26,340 nucleotides of DNA from DASWID01 sp049682815 (GCA_049682815.1 JBAUII010000056.1:1-26340), one strand, 5' to 3'. Counted from the stretch's first letter, positions 16,535 to 25,096 are shown. The notes: generated from the letters alone by a model not told the origin. A program made the numbers and translations.

Positions 16535-16658
16535 CCCGTTGACTCCTAGTTTTCTGTAAGATTTCGTTCGGTTCGTCTGCCATACTTTTAACCCGTGTGG
16601 CCGAAGTTTGAACCATTCAACTTTATTAAACATTAAACATATTAACTCTTAAACATTC

Positions 16659-17585
16659 TTATTTTATCAATCCTGCTCGTGCGAAGCTCATATAGTCTTC
16701 CTCATTTTTGCCAATGATTACGTGATCGAAAACCTTTATCCCGACAAGTTCGCAGGCCTGAATTATGCGCTTTGTCGTCTCGATATCGTCCGGAGAGGGT
16801 TCGGCATCCCCTGATGGATGATTGTGAACCAAGATGATTGAAGAGGCCGACCTTAGTGTCGCCTCTTTTATAATCTCTTTTGGGTCAACAACGCTTGCAT
16901 TAATACTCCCCTTGCTTATCTCAAGGTTCCTAATGGGTTTATTTTTTATGTCGAGGAAGATTACACTAAAAAACTCTTTCTTCGCATCCCTAAGATAAGG
17001 GCCATAATAATCGGAAACGTAACTCATAACATCATCGGCAGTCTTAATTCTCTTCTTTTTCTCCGCTCCTTCTCTATATAGTCTTTTCCCCAATTCCAGC
17101 GCTGCTTTTAATTGGGCTGCCTTTGCTGGGCCCACTCCATCAATTTTGCAGATCTCAGAAATAGGGGCAGAATCTATCTCCCTCAATGAACCGAACCGAT
17201 TTAATAAACCTTTCGCCAATTCGTCTGCACTGGCTCCTTCTTTTCCTGTTCGAAGTATTATTGCCAAAAGCTTTGATGGGGAGAGGGATTCTGGGCCGTT
17301 TTTCATAAGCATTTCCCTCGGTCTTTCTTCCTTTACCCATTTTTTTATTGGACGGTTTTGCCTGTTTGCCGCAACACTATCTCTTACTTCTTTTCTCAGT
17401 CTTTCGCAGTCTTTGGCTGTTTTGATACTAAGCTTTCCAATTATCTCTTCAGCTTTGTACGCAGTTAATAGACCCTTCCTCGAGCATTTAAGAAAGATCT
17501 TTCCCTTCTTGCTAAACATCGGATAAATTGCATTTGCGACAAGGAAATCAAATATCTCCTTTTCGGACATATTATTTGAGTTCAC
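16659..17585 (-). CDS. radC: RadC-family JAMM/MPN+ protein
   Basis: A 308-residue protein. A helix-hairpin-helix region (about 142-168, ICKIDGVGPAKAAQLKAALE) precedes the JAB/MPN+ domain with the metal motif H254-N-H256-P-S-G and D267 (H-x-H-x10-D), so the zinc site is intact. About 75 N-terminal residues (a charged helical segment) are extra compared with the usual roughly 220-residue RadC. The start is a GTG at 17585 that overlaps the hsdR stop (GTGA), indicating coupling. RadC-like proteins have no settled biochemical role despite the name; they often occur in mobile elements and defence islands. Its place between hsdR and hsdS indicates membership of this operon. Confidence 0.88.
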   Translation of the reverse strand: MNSNNMSEKEIFDFLVANAIYPMFSKKGKIFLKCSRKGLLTAYKAEEIIGKLSIKTAKDCERLRKEVRDSVAANRQNRPIKKWVKEERPREMLMKNGPESLSPSKLLAIILRTGKEGASADELAKGLLNRFGSLREIDSAPISEICKIDGVGPAKAAQLKAALELGKRLYREGAEKKKRIKTADDVMSYVSDYYGPYLRDAKKEFFSVIFLDIKNKPIRNLEISKGSINASVVDPKEIIKEATLRSASSIILVHNHPSGDAEPSPDDIETTKRIIQACELVGIKVFDHVIIGKNEEDYMSFARAGLIK

Positions 17586-19915
17586 GCGGCAAATAGCCTC
17601 CTCTTAGTCTCGTTGATAGCGTCTTTAGGCTCTCCCAGTAATTTTAAAGCCTCAAGGCCCCCTGCTTTGACGACACTGGGCGCATTAAAAACGTAAGGAT
17701 TCTCCAACTCTTCAGTTCCACCTTTCTCAAATTGCTTTGCAAGAGCTATCAGAGTATCGGCAGTTTTTTGAGGGAGACTGTCAAACCAATCACCGTGTTT
17801 ATACCGAAGGGCAGAAACACGTTCAGCACGCTCTTTGGGTGAAGTTCCATAGCCAATTTCTGCAAGAACATCATAAAGGTCGTAATCTTGACGCTTCATA
17901 AGATTTCGGAGTAATCGTATGCCCCGTCCATCCTCAGGAAGAATTTCAATCAGTCTTCTTCGTTTCTCCGGATCTATCCAACTCTCTCTTAGTTCATCAA
18001 TGGTTTTAACCTCTTCCGTCAAGCGAGAAGCTATCATTTGCGTATATTCCTCAACGGTAACCGTGCCCAATTTATCACCAATTTTTGTGACAATATATTT
18101 TCCGGCCGGATTTATATGAACGTCAAAACCTTCTACGCGAATTACTCTCTCAGGTGGTGTAGGTGGCCCGGGAGGGTGTGGCAAAGCGGGAGTGGGTTTG
18201 GTGATAAAATCTTTTCCTAACAGGCGAGTAGCGTTCGTGTAATCGTAGACACGGAACATCAGTTTATTGGTAGGAAAATGAATCCTTGAGCCACGTCCCA
18301 TCATCTGCTGAAAAGCAATAGGAGAACGGACATATTTGAAAAAGACGACGTTGCGAAGTATGGGAACATCAACACCCGTCGTTATTAAATCAACGGTAGA
18401 TGCAATAAAATGGCTTCGCTCTAAACCACGGAGATCGGCAATATACAGGCTTCCTCCCACAGAGGCGGTGCATTTAAAGGCATAGGGGTCGAGGCGTATC
18501 TGTCCGTTCTTAGCACACCAGTCGGCGTAGAGGTTGTTCACTTCCGCTGCAACAGCGTCTGCATGGGTATCACGGACGCAAAAGATAACCGTTTTTTGGT
18601 GAGGACCCCCGGTTTGAAGAAGCATCTCAAAGAGATCTTTACACATCCCCTCTACCCTATCAGGCAACTGAATAACGTCTTCAAAAGAAGGTGCTTCATA
18701 ACTTTCACGGGTTTCGTCTGGTGTAAGCCGTTGACCCGTTGTTGCATCCTTTATCTCCAAGACCTCAATATCTTTTCGTGTTACTCCCGTTATATCGAGA
18801 TTCACGTCCCGTCTTATGATTTCACAGGCAGGAAGATAGCCGTCCTCAATCCCCTGTGCCATGTCGTATTCATATACAGGGTCACCGAAGTATTCAAGAT
18901 TATTGGCGGTAATTTCTACATCTTGCCTGCGCTCCTCTTCTGATCCACCTTCAAAAATGCGTGGAGTTGCGGTGAGCCCGATTTGAATAGCCTCTGGATT
19001 GTGGCGAAGCACGATACTCCACTTTCCCCAGGCGCTTCTGTGGCATTCATCAATAATAATATGGCTGAAATAGTTTTTAGGATAATGTTCAAGGAAAAAC
19101 TTCGCGTTCTCGGTTTCTCCAGCCACATTAAGCGTTTGGTAGGTTGCAATCAAGATACGGGCGTTCTTCTGAGGGTTTGACGTCGTCACTTCCGCTGCAT
19201 CAGCACCAAAGACATTTTGGAAAGCCCCAAGTGCTTGGGTACGTAACTCATCACGATCACACACAAAGAGAGCACGACGAAGCTGTCCGGCATCCGCTAT
19301 CTTTTTCAATATATGAACTGCAATAAATGTCTTTCCTGAACCTGTCGCCAAAAAGAGGAGTATTCGATCGTCGCCAGTTGCTATCTTCTCCAGCGCTGCG
19401 CGAATGGCAGCGTCCTGATAATAGCGCCGGCTTGCCTCTCCGCCTGGATATGGAACAAGAAGCGGCTTTGCTTGATTGCTTTCCAATGAAACTCTTAAGC
19501 CCTCCTCAAAGCGGCCGCGAAGTTCATCAGGTGTTGGAAATCCTTTTAGAGGACAAGGCTTAGAGGTTTTACCTGTAAGGTGATTGTATTCCACGAAAAG
19601 ATGCCCGTTGGAAGAGTATACAAAAGGCACATTATTCAAACGAGCGTATTTCTTTGCCTGTTCAAGGCCTTTATCAGATGGTTCACCACTTTTTTTCGCC
19701 TCAATCAAGGCAACCGCAACAGGCTGGGTGCTAATATTAACCCTCACCCGTAGAAGATAATCCGTTCTTCCCCGCTCTCTTCGTCTTGGTTTACCGTCTA
19801 TAATGTCAATCCCGTGCTCCGTTTCCTCACGTCGAATAAGGTCTTCTGTCCAGCCACGGCTATGGAGTGTAGGATCTATTAGTTTCGCCCTGGTGTCTGC
19901 TTCGCTTAAGGACAT
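17582..19915 (-). CDS. hsdR: Type I restriction endonuclease subunit HsdR (DEAD/DEAH translocase)
   Basis: A 777-residue protein from the ATG at 19915 (AGGG seven nt upstream). A TTG two codons earlier is also possible. Domains: an N-terminal nuclease with TDYLLRVRV and the ALIEAKKSG motif (D...ExK, about 52-76), then an SF2 helicase/translocase with Walker A LATGSGKTFI (about 189-198), DECH at 289-292, and motif VI QMMGRGSRI. The C-terminal EcoEI_R_C-like region follows. It cuts DNA after ATP-driven translocation when recruited by M2S to unmodified sites. All catalytic motifs appear intact. It is shorter than EcoKI HsdR (about 1170 residues) but near the length of the compact EcoEI-like branch. 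It is the first gene of the operon. Confidence 0.93.
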   Translation of the reverse strand: MSLSEADTRAKLIDPTLHSRGWTEDLIRREETEHGIDIIDGKPRRRERGRTDYLLRVRVNISTQPVAVALIEAKKSGEPSDKGLEQAKKYARLNNVPFVYSSNGHLFVEYNHLTGKTSKPCPLKGFPTPDELRGRFEEGLRVSLESNQAKPLLVPYPGGEASRRYYQDAAIRAALEKIATGDDRILLFLATGSGKTFIAVHILKKIADAGQLRRALFVCDRDELRTQALGAFQNVFGADAAEVTTSNPQKNARILIATYQTLNVAGETENAKFFLEHYPKNYFSHIIIDECHRSAWGKWSIVLRHNPEAIQIGLTATPRIFEGGSEEERRQDVEITANNLEYFGDPVYEYDMAQGIEDGYLPACEIIRRDVNLDITGVTRKDIEVLEIKDATTGQRLTPDETRESYEAPSFEDVIQLPDRVEGMCKDLFEMLLQTGGPHQKTVIFCVRDTHADAVAAEVNNLYADWCAKNGQIRLDPYAFKCTASVGGSLYIADLRGLERSHFIASTVDLITTGVDVPILRNVVFFKYVRSPIAFQQMMGRGSRIHFPTNKLMFRVYDYTNATRLLGKDFITKPTPALPHPPGPPTPPERVIRVEGFDVHINPAGKYIVTKIGDKLGTVTVEEYTQMIASRLTEEVKTIDELRESWIDPEKRRRLIEILPEDGRGIRLLRNLMKRQDYDLYDVLAEIGYGTSPKERAERVSALRYKHGDWFDSLPQKTADTLIALAKQFEKGGTEELENPYVFNAPSVVKAGGLEALKLLGEPKDAINETKRRLFAA

Positions 19916-19945
19916 ATCCAAACCCTATTTTTAGGAATTATTTTT

Positions 19946-19951
19946 ATTATA
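19946..19951 (-). promoter_or_regulatory. Candidate -10 box for the defence operon
   Basis: TATAAT on the minus strand (rc of ATTATA), about 30 nt upstream of the hsdR ATG. No convincing -35 hexamer is seen 16-18 nt further up, so the promoter may be weak or activator-dependent. Confidence 0.35.
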
Positions 19952-20019
19952 GTCGATTTAGGAAGATAAATCTTTGTATTTAGCAGAATTCTCAGCAAAA
20001 ACTCGGGGCCACAAAAATT

Positions 20020-20034
20020 AAAGGGGACGCATGT
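20020..20034. repeat. Other end of the defence-island inverted repeat
   Basis: AAAGGGGACGCATGT is the exact reverse complement of 11028-11042. It sits about 100 nt upstream of hsdR, so the pair brackets the whole operon. The palindrome is not completed on this side. Confidence 0.6.
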
Positions 20035-20151
20035 AGATGCTCAGTAATTAGGCAACTCTTTTGCAATAATTGATTGGAGAAAGGAGGCCTAATGAGACAT
20101 CAAGATATAAGGTAACGGGGTCGCGTCTTCACAATTCACAAATGTAGACAC

Positions 20152-20361
20152 GATGCAGGATGCAGGATGTGAAATGCAGGAGACAGAAGACGGAAGACAG
20201 GAGACAGGATGCATGATGCAGGATGTGAAATGCAGGAGACAGGGTACATGATGCACGATACAGGATGCAGGATGCAAGATGTGAAATGCAGAAGACGGAA
20301 GACAGGAGACAGGGTACATGATGCACGATACAGGATGCAGGATGCAAGATGAACGATGAAA
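20152..20361. repeat. Heptanucleotide tandem array (30 in-phase units)
   Basis: The 210 bp divide exactly into 30 heptamers without any phase break. They are variants of GATGCAG: GATGTGA, AATGCAG, GAGACAG, AAGACGG, AAGACAG, GGTACAT, GATGCAC, GATACAG and GATGCAA. Higher-order blocks recur. Units 14-18 equal units 24-28. GATGTGA-AATGCAG appears three times. AAGACGG-AAGACAG-GAGACAG appears twice. The plus strand is strongly purine-rich at the first two positions of each unit. It resembles STRR-type heptamer arrays known from cyanobacteria. Confidence 0.9.
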
Positions 20362-20507
20362 CCTGTTTGAATGAAAAGTTTGATCCAACGACAGCCCGTA
20401 GGCTTTCCGAACGTTTTCGTTTCTGATTTCCTTAATACTGAAACCAGTTCAGCACAGGCCGCTATTTTTGGAAGGCCGAGCAATTACGTTTAATAATGAC
20501 GGGATCT

Positions 20508-20541
20508 GAGATTGCTTCGAAACGAAGTTTCTCGCAATGAC
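20508..20541. repeat. REP-like dispersed inverted repeat, copy 3
   Basis: GAGATTGCTTCG and CTCGCAATGAC flank AAACGAAGTTT. The internal CTTCG-AAA-CGAAG also forms a hairpin. Same orientation as the copy at 58-93. Confidence 0.7.
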
Positions 20542-20591
20542 ATCCTTTTTAACGTATATGGAGACAGGGGTGAATAGATGAGAAGGCAATT

Positions 20592-20609
20592 GGAGGACTG
20601 AAGTCCTCC
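20592..20609. repeat. Perfect 8-bp palindrome
   Basis: GGAGGACT (20592-20599) and AGTCCTCC (20602-20609) with a 2-nt loop, within the repeat cluster upstream of the glutamate dehydrogenase remnant. No T tract. Confidence 0.5.
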
Positions 20610-20672
20610 GCTACATGTCTATTCTTTCTCTCTTTTCGTTACTAATCAGAAGAAAAAATGTATCCCGGACAG

Positions 20673-20702
20673 TTGACATACTTCACTCACCACGATTAGA
20701 TT
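20673..20702 (+). promoter_or_regulatory. Probable promoter of the truncated glutamate dehydrogenase gene
   Basis: Perfect TTGACA (20673-20678), an 18-nt spacer and TAGATT (20697-20702). Transcription from about 20709 would leave almost no leader for an ATG at 20715, supporting the start at 20730. Confidence 0.5.
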
Positions 20703-20729
20703 AGTCATATACTCATGGAGAGCATGCGT

Positions 20730-21653
20730 ATGAAATTCAATTTCTTTGAGCAGGTATCAAAAAGCTTCGATAAGGCTTCACAATACACAAAGTATCCAAC
20801 TGGGTTACTCGACCAGATAAAGATATGCAATAGTGTTTTACACGCAACTTTCCCTGTAAAGAAAGATGACGGCTCAATAGAAGTAATCGACGGATGGAGA
20901 GCGCAACACAGTCATCATAAGCTTCCCACAAAAGGAGGAATTCGATACAGTGTGAACGTAAACGAAGATGAAGTAATGGCATTGGCGGCATTGATGACCT
21001 ACAAATGTGCGATAGTAGACGTCCCATTCGGAGGAGCGAAAGGCGGAATTAGAATAGATAGGAGAAAGTACTCAACCAATGAGATAGAGCGAATAACAAG
21101 AAGATACACATACAAATTAATAAAGAAAAATTTCATTGGCCCGGCAATCGACGTCCCAGCCACAGACTATGGAACCGGTCAACAGGAAATGTCCTGGATA
21201 CTGGATACATATAAAGCAATGACACCGACGGATATGGACACCATTGCATGTGTTACGGGCAAACCCGTGCGTCAAGGGGGGATCCGCGGTAGAGTTGAAG
21301 CGACAAACAGAGGAGTATGCTATGGGATAAAAGAGGCATGCGATCTTTCCCACGTTCGATTCGGAAGAATGAACAAAAAGCTGGAAGAGAGCATAAATAC
21401 AAGGATATTAAAGGCCATAGAGGTTCAAACAGATAAAAGATTTGACACAAAAACGTTTTTAAATCTTGCCAGGGGTGCCAATGAGGAAGACATTGTAAAT
21501 TCAGGATTGGAAGAAACAATGGTGACTGCTCATAATGAGATTAGAGAGATTCAAAGTAAACACAACGATAAAATAGACTTGCGAGTCGCGGGTCTCATAA
21601 GCACCATTAACAAGATTGCTATCTCGTATCTGGAGCAGGGCATTTTCCCATAG
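20730..21653 (+). pseudogene. Glutamate dehydrogenase lacking the NAD(P)-binding domain (in-frame deletion)
   Basis: A 307-residue remnant of a Glu/Leu/Phe/Val dehydrogenase; family members are about 410-450 residues. The N-terminal substrate domain is intact: KGGIRYS, the catalytic-lysine segment PFGGAKGGIRID, the IDVPATDYGTGQQEMSW stretch, and the hinge GGIRGRVEATNRGVCYGIKE. At GIKEACD (D codon at 21342) the protein jumps directly to LSHVRFGRMNKKLEE (from 21345), a sequence that normally lies after the Rossmann domain. No GxGxxG nucleotide fold remains. The reading frame, a promoter and an SD (GGAG at 20718, nine nt before the ATG) are preserved, so a truncated protein could still be made. 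It cannot be a normal dehydrogenase. An assembly artefact is also possible. Confidence 0.85.
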
Positions 21654-21686
21654 ATTTGAAGTCGAGGTTTGCCGGAAATGTTAATA

Positions 21687-23123
21687 TCACAAAAGCGAGC
21701 TGAATAATCGGCAAAAATTTTCGCCAAACCGAACATAAGATGGCCTTTTGAAAAATTTTTCTGGAGTGAGTTCACGACTGTTTTCGAGATCTGCTAGAAA
21801 CACGTTTTCAGCGGCACTAGCAAATTCACGACCGTAAACGTTCACATTAACCTCAAAAGAATAACTGAAACTGCGCATATCAACATTTGCGGAACCAATA
21901 ACGACAACCTCCCCATCGACCACAAGCATCTTGGCATGTATAATTCCTTTCATATATTCGAAAATTTTCACGCCACACTCCAAAAGGTCGTCATAGTACG
22001 AACGACCGGCTAACAGTACAAATCTATGATCCGATTTCTCAGGAAGAAGCAATTTTACATCGATTCCTCGCATTGCAGTAATCTGCAAGGCCGTATTTAT
22101 TGTTTGATCCGGGATAAAATAAGGAGTAGTTAAATACACTGATTTTTTTGCCTTAGCGATAGCGGTAAAAAAAACCTTTTGAATTGCCTCTCCGCTTTCA
22201 TCGGGTCCGCTCGGGACCACCTGAGCCATGTAATTCCCGTTAGAGTCAACTGGCAAAAAATAATCATGTGACGAGAGGTCTTCTCCGGTTGCAAAATACC
22301 AATCTTCAAAAAAAACCCACTGCAGCTGTATGACTGCCGGTCCTTTGATCATGATATGAGTATCGCGCCAACGCTTACCGTCTTTGTTTAAAAAATCTTC
22401 GCCTACGTTTATACCGCCGGTAAATCCGATATTGTTATCGACAATTAGGATCTTCCGATGATTTCGCAGGTTTATATTCCAGGGTTTAAAAAAGGTCCTG
22501 ATTGGCAGAAAATCCCTGGGTTCAATATTAGCATTTCGAAAACCTTCAAGAAATTTGTGACTCCACCCTAATTTATGGGATCCAATAGCGTCGTATAAGA
22601 AATACACTTTAACTCCCTGACGGGCTTTCTCCGCTAACAAATCCCTAAATCTGGTACCCACCTTATCCGGATAAAAGATATAATATTCTAAACTTATATG
22701 ATGCTGAGCTCCCGTTATCGCATCTTCCATTTTCTGATAGGTTTCCTCAGCATCTACTAAGATCTTCACCTCATTATTACAAACCGGAGCAAAGAGGCTC
22801 AATTTACTGCTAATACGCATTATATCCCTGATTCCTTCAGATAACTCAGTACTTTCACTAGGCAGATTCTTTGATGCCCAACTATCCTTTAGATCGGCGA
22901 GCTTTTTCCTAAGCTTTAGATTAGTTGCGAGTTTTTGTTTACCCTTGTTTGTAATACGCTCAGTTCCCACTAGCAAGTACAAAAATGCACCCATGAATGG
23001 GAGAAAAAGAATAGCCATTATCCAGGCAATGGCTGAACTCGGTCTCTTCTTTTGTGTTATCACCACAGGAAGAAGAAGAAAAGTTAGAAAGTACAAGATT
23101 AAAACTATAGTATTTAGCAACAT
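21687..23123 (-). CDS. cls: Cardiolipin synthase (phospholipase D family)
   Basis: A 478-residue protein of full ClsA length. Two N-terminal membrane helices (about 3-22 and 31-52) are followed by two PLD catalytic motifs: HRKILIVDNNIGFTGGINVG (222-241, H222/K224/D229) and HAKMLVVDGEVVVIGSANVD (396-415, H396/K398/D403). It would condense two phosphatidylglycerols into cardiolipin plus glycerol at the inner membrane. The second motif is followed by MRSFSYSFEVNVNVYG, as in bacterial Cls. The ATG lacks a strong SD. It converges on the truncated glutamate dehydrogenase gene with only 33 nt between stops and no terminator seen there. Confidence 0.93.
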   Translation of the reverse strand: MLLNTIVLILYFLTFLLLPVVITQKKRPSSAIAWIMAILFLPFMGAFLYLLVGTERITNKGKQKLATNLKLRKKLADLKDSWASKNLPSESTELSEGIRDIMRISSKLSLFAPVCNNEVKILVDAEETYQKMEDAITGAQHHISLEYYIFYPDKVGTRFRDLLAEKARQGVKVYFLYDAIGSHKLGWSHKFLEGFRNANIEPRDFLPIRTFFKPWNINLRNHRKILIVDNNIGFTGGINVGEDFLNKDGKRWRDTHIMIKGPAVIQLQWVFFEDWYFATGEDLSSHDYFLPVDSNGNYMAQVVPSGPDESGEAIQKVFFTAIAKAKKSVYLTTPYFIPDQTINTALQITAMRGIDVKLLLPEKSDHRFVLLAGRSYYDDLLECGVKIFEYMKGIIHAKMLVVDGEVVVIGSANVDMRSFSYSFEVNVNVYGREFASAAENVFLADLENSRELTPEKFFKRPSYVRFGENFCRLFSSLL

Positions 23124-23296
23124 ATGTAGTGCATTGTCTTATTTCTTATCCGAAAATCAAGTAATGCTGAGTTGTATTGCTTAGACTCATTATGGGAAAC
23201 AATTTCAGATTTGAATCATATTCTTACCTTAGTAATTCTATCAGAATTATAGAGATTTTCCTGCTCGGCAGTGAAATGAAAACCTTTGGCAATAAC

Positions 23297-23442
23297 ATAA
23301 ATGGCTAATTTCATTATCTCCAGAAACAGGCTATATTTACACGACAGAAGTCAGGGACGATGAAAACATGGCTATTGTTATGCGGGATGAATTTTTTACC
23401 GAACAATTAAGAAAACAATCTGAGAAAAGCTATAGAAGCTAG
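23297..23442 (+). pseudogene. Possible short gene remnant
   Basis: An open stretch lacking an SD-supported start ends DDENMAIVMRDEFFTEQLRK...SYRS at a TAG (23440-23442). The pattern looks like the extreme C-terminus of a phospholipase-D-type protein, a family also represented by the adjacent cls gene. The match is only by eye and weak. The rest of 23124-23467 shows nothing else recognisable. Confidence 0.2.
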
Positions 23443-23467
23443 CAAACGCTGAAAATACTGAATTCAA

Positions 23468-24814
23468 ATGCGAACAAAATTATTAATTCTCTGGTACAAG
23501 ATGAGGGCAACCTTCTGGTTCATACCGTCCTTGATGACAATCGTCGCATTTTGGCTTTCTTTAGTGTTGATCTATGTCGATGTGCACGCCTATCACCAGG
23601 GATGGTTTGATTCATTAAATAAATTTTATTTGAGTAAGCCGGAGGGTGCGCGAGCTCTTCTTGCCACAGTCGCAGGGTCTATGATTACGGTTGCAGGCGT
23701 AGTCTTCTCAATCACGATGGTCGCACTTACCCTCGCTTCCTCTCAATTTGGGCCTAGGCTCCTTGTAAACTTCATGCGGGATAGGGGCAATCAACTTGTG
23801 CTTGGAACTTTCATTTCTACATTCGTATACTGTTTGCTTGTGTTGCGCACGATCCGAGGCGGTGAAGTTACGTCATTTGTTCCACAGGTAGCTGTGACCT
23901 TCGCCCTCATGATGACGATAGCGAGCATCGTCGTTTTAATTTACTTTATTCATCATGCTTCTATTTCCATACAGGCTTCACATGTAATAGCCACGGTTAA
24001 TGGCGATTTACGAAACACATTCAACAGGCTTTTCCCAGAAAAGATAGATTACGAAGAACATGATAAATGGTCTCACCTCAGGATACTCGGCGACATCCCT
24101 TCGAATTTTGAAAAAGAGACTATCGAAATTACTGCCCCCCGAAGTGGTTATCTGCAGGCCTTAGATGTAAATGGTCTTATAAACATTGCTACAAATGCGG
24201 GGATTATTATTAAACTTGAGCTGCGTACGGGAAATTATGTAATCGAACTAGGCAAACTTGCCAGTGTCTGGCCCCGAGACAAAATCAACGAGGAATTAAC
24301 AAACAAAGTAATAGATAGTTTTATTATTGGAAAGGATCGCACTTATGAACAGGACTTGGAATTTGCATTCGATCAACTTGTTGAGGTCGCTATTCGAGCC
24401 CTCTCGCCCGGAATAAACGACCCGTTCACTGCTATAATCTGTATTGATAGAATAGGATCTGCATTATCCCAGTTGGCCCAGAGACAATTCCCCTCCCCCT
24501 ATCTCTATAACAAAAATAACAAGCTATGCGTAATTTCCAGACCCACTACATTTTCAGACATCGCTGACACCGCATTTAACCAGATCAGGCAATATGGCCG
24601 CTCGAGCGCAGCCGTGACAATTCATCTATTGAAAGTAATTGCAAAAATAGCACCATCTATAAAGAGAGAGGAAGATCGACAGGCGCTTATACGTCATGCT
24701 GGCATGATTATGCGTGGAAGCGAAGTTGGGCTACCAGAACAACTCGACCGGAAGGATGTTAAAGAGAGATATCAAATTGCGGTTCAAGCATTATCAAATA
24801 TAGAAGTCAGTTAA
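23468..24814 (+). CDS. DUF2254 family membrane protein
   Basis: A 448-residue protein matching DUF2254 over its length. Four N-terminal membrane segments are at about 17-37, 66-88, 108-126 and 138-160. The conserved GSMITVAGVVFSITMVALTL stretch and SSQFGPRLL follow each other in the first half. A large soluble C-terminal half contains LSPGINDPFTA and the preceding ALDVNGLI segment, both typical of the family. The biochemical role of DUF2254 proteins is unknown; membrane location is the only firm inference. The ATG at 23468 has little SD. It ends one base before the convergent channel remnant. Confidence 0.88.
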   Translation: MRTKLLILWYKMRATFWFIPSLMTIVAFWLSLVLIYVDVHAYHQGWFDSLNKFYLSKPEGARALLATVAGSMITVAGVVFSITMVALTLASSQFGPRLLVNFMRDRGNQLVLGTFISTFVYCLLVLRTIRGGEVTSFVPQVAVTFALMMTIASIVVLIYFIHHASISIQASHVIATVNGDLRNTFNRLFPEKIDYEEHDKWSHLRILGDIPSNFEKETIEITAPRSGYLQALDVNGLINIATNAGIIIKLELRTGNYVIELGKLASVWPRDKINEELTNKVIDSFIIGKDRTYEQDLEFAFDQLVEVAIRALSPGINDPFTAIICIDRIGSALSQLAQRQFPSPYLYNKNNKLCVISRPTTFSDIADTAFNQIRQYGRSSAAVTIHLLKVIAKIAPSIKREEDRQALIRHAGMIMRGSEVGLPEQLDRKDVKERYQIAVQALSNIEVS

Positions 24815-25063
24815 TTAGTCTTTAGGCATCCCGCTTTTATCAATCTGCTGTATCTGAGTTCTCGGATACACCGGCTTTATTCTAGCAGCGTTTTCTGCCT
24901 TGGTAAATGCCGCAAATATGCTCTCAAGGATTGCATTTTTTGTGCCTCTCCTTTCCCTGGCTGGCACTAAATACCTCAGATTGAGATTAACCCAAGAGTC
25001 TTTAAACTTGATCAGAGAAACATCTTGACCTAGAAAAAAAGTCAGAACAATTAGTGCTATCAA
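24815..25063 (-). pseudogene. C-terminal fragment of a mechanosensitive (MscS-type) channel
   Basis: The segment DSWVNLNLRYLVPARERRGT and the later RIKPVYPRTQIQQID match the end of the cytoplasmic beta domain of MscS-family channels. The upstream open frame continues to about 25147 with one hydrophobic stretch (FWTIISLIVSLIALIVLTFF), but there is no ATG or GTG start and no pore helix. About 80 recognisable residues remain of a protein normally over 280. The identification is by pattern, so another membrane-protein tail is possible. Confidence 0.5.
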
Positions 25064-25096
25064 ACTAACTATAAGAGATATGATCGTCCAAAATCT

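Noticed and set aside
20152..20361. Possible CRISPR array
   Set aside because: Units are 7 nt and contiguous, with no 20-50 nt spacers and no cas genes.
20089..20483. Three overlapping minus-strand open frames rich in Cys, His, Pro and Ser
   Set aside because: They arise from the heptamer array, which is open in all three frames because 7 is not a multiple of 3. No SD and no non-repeat domain.
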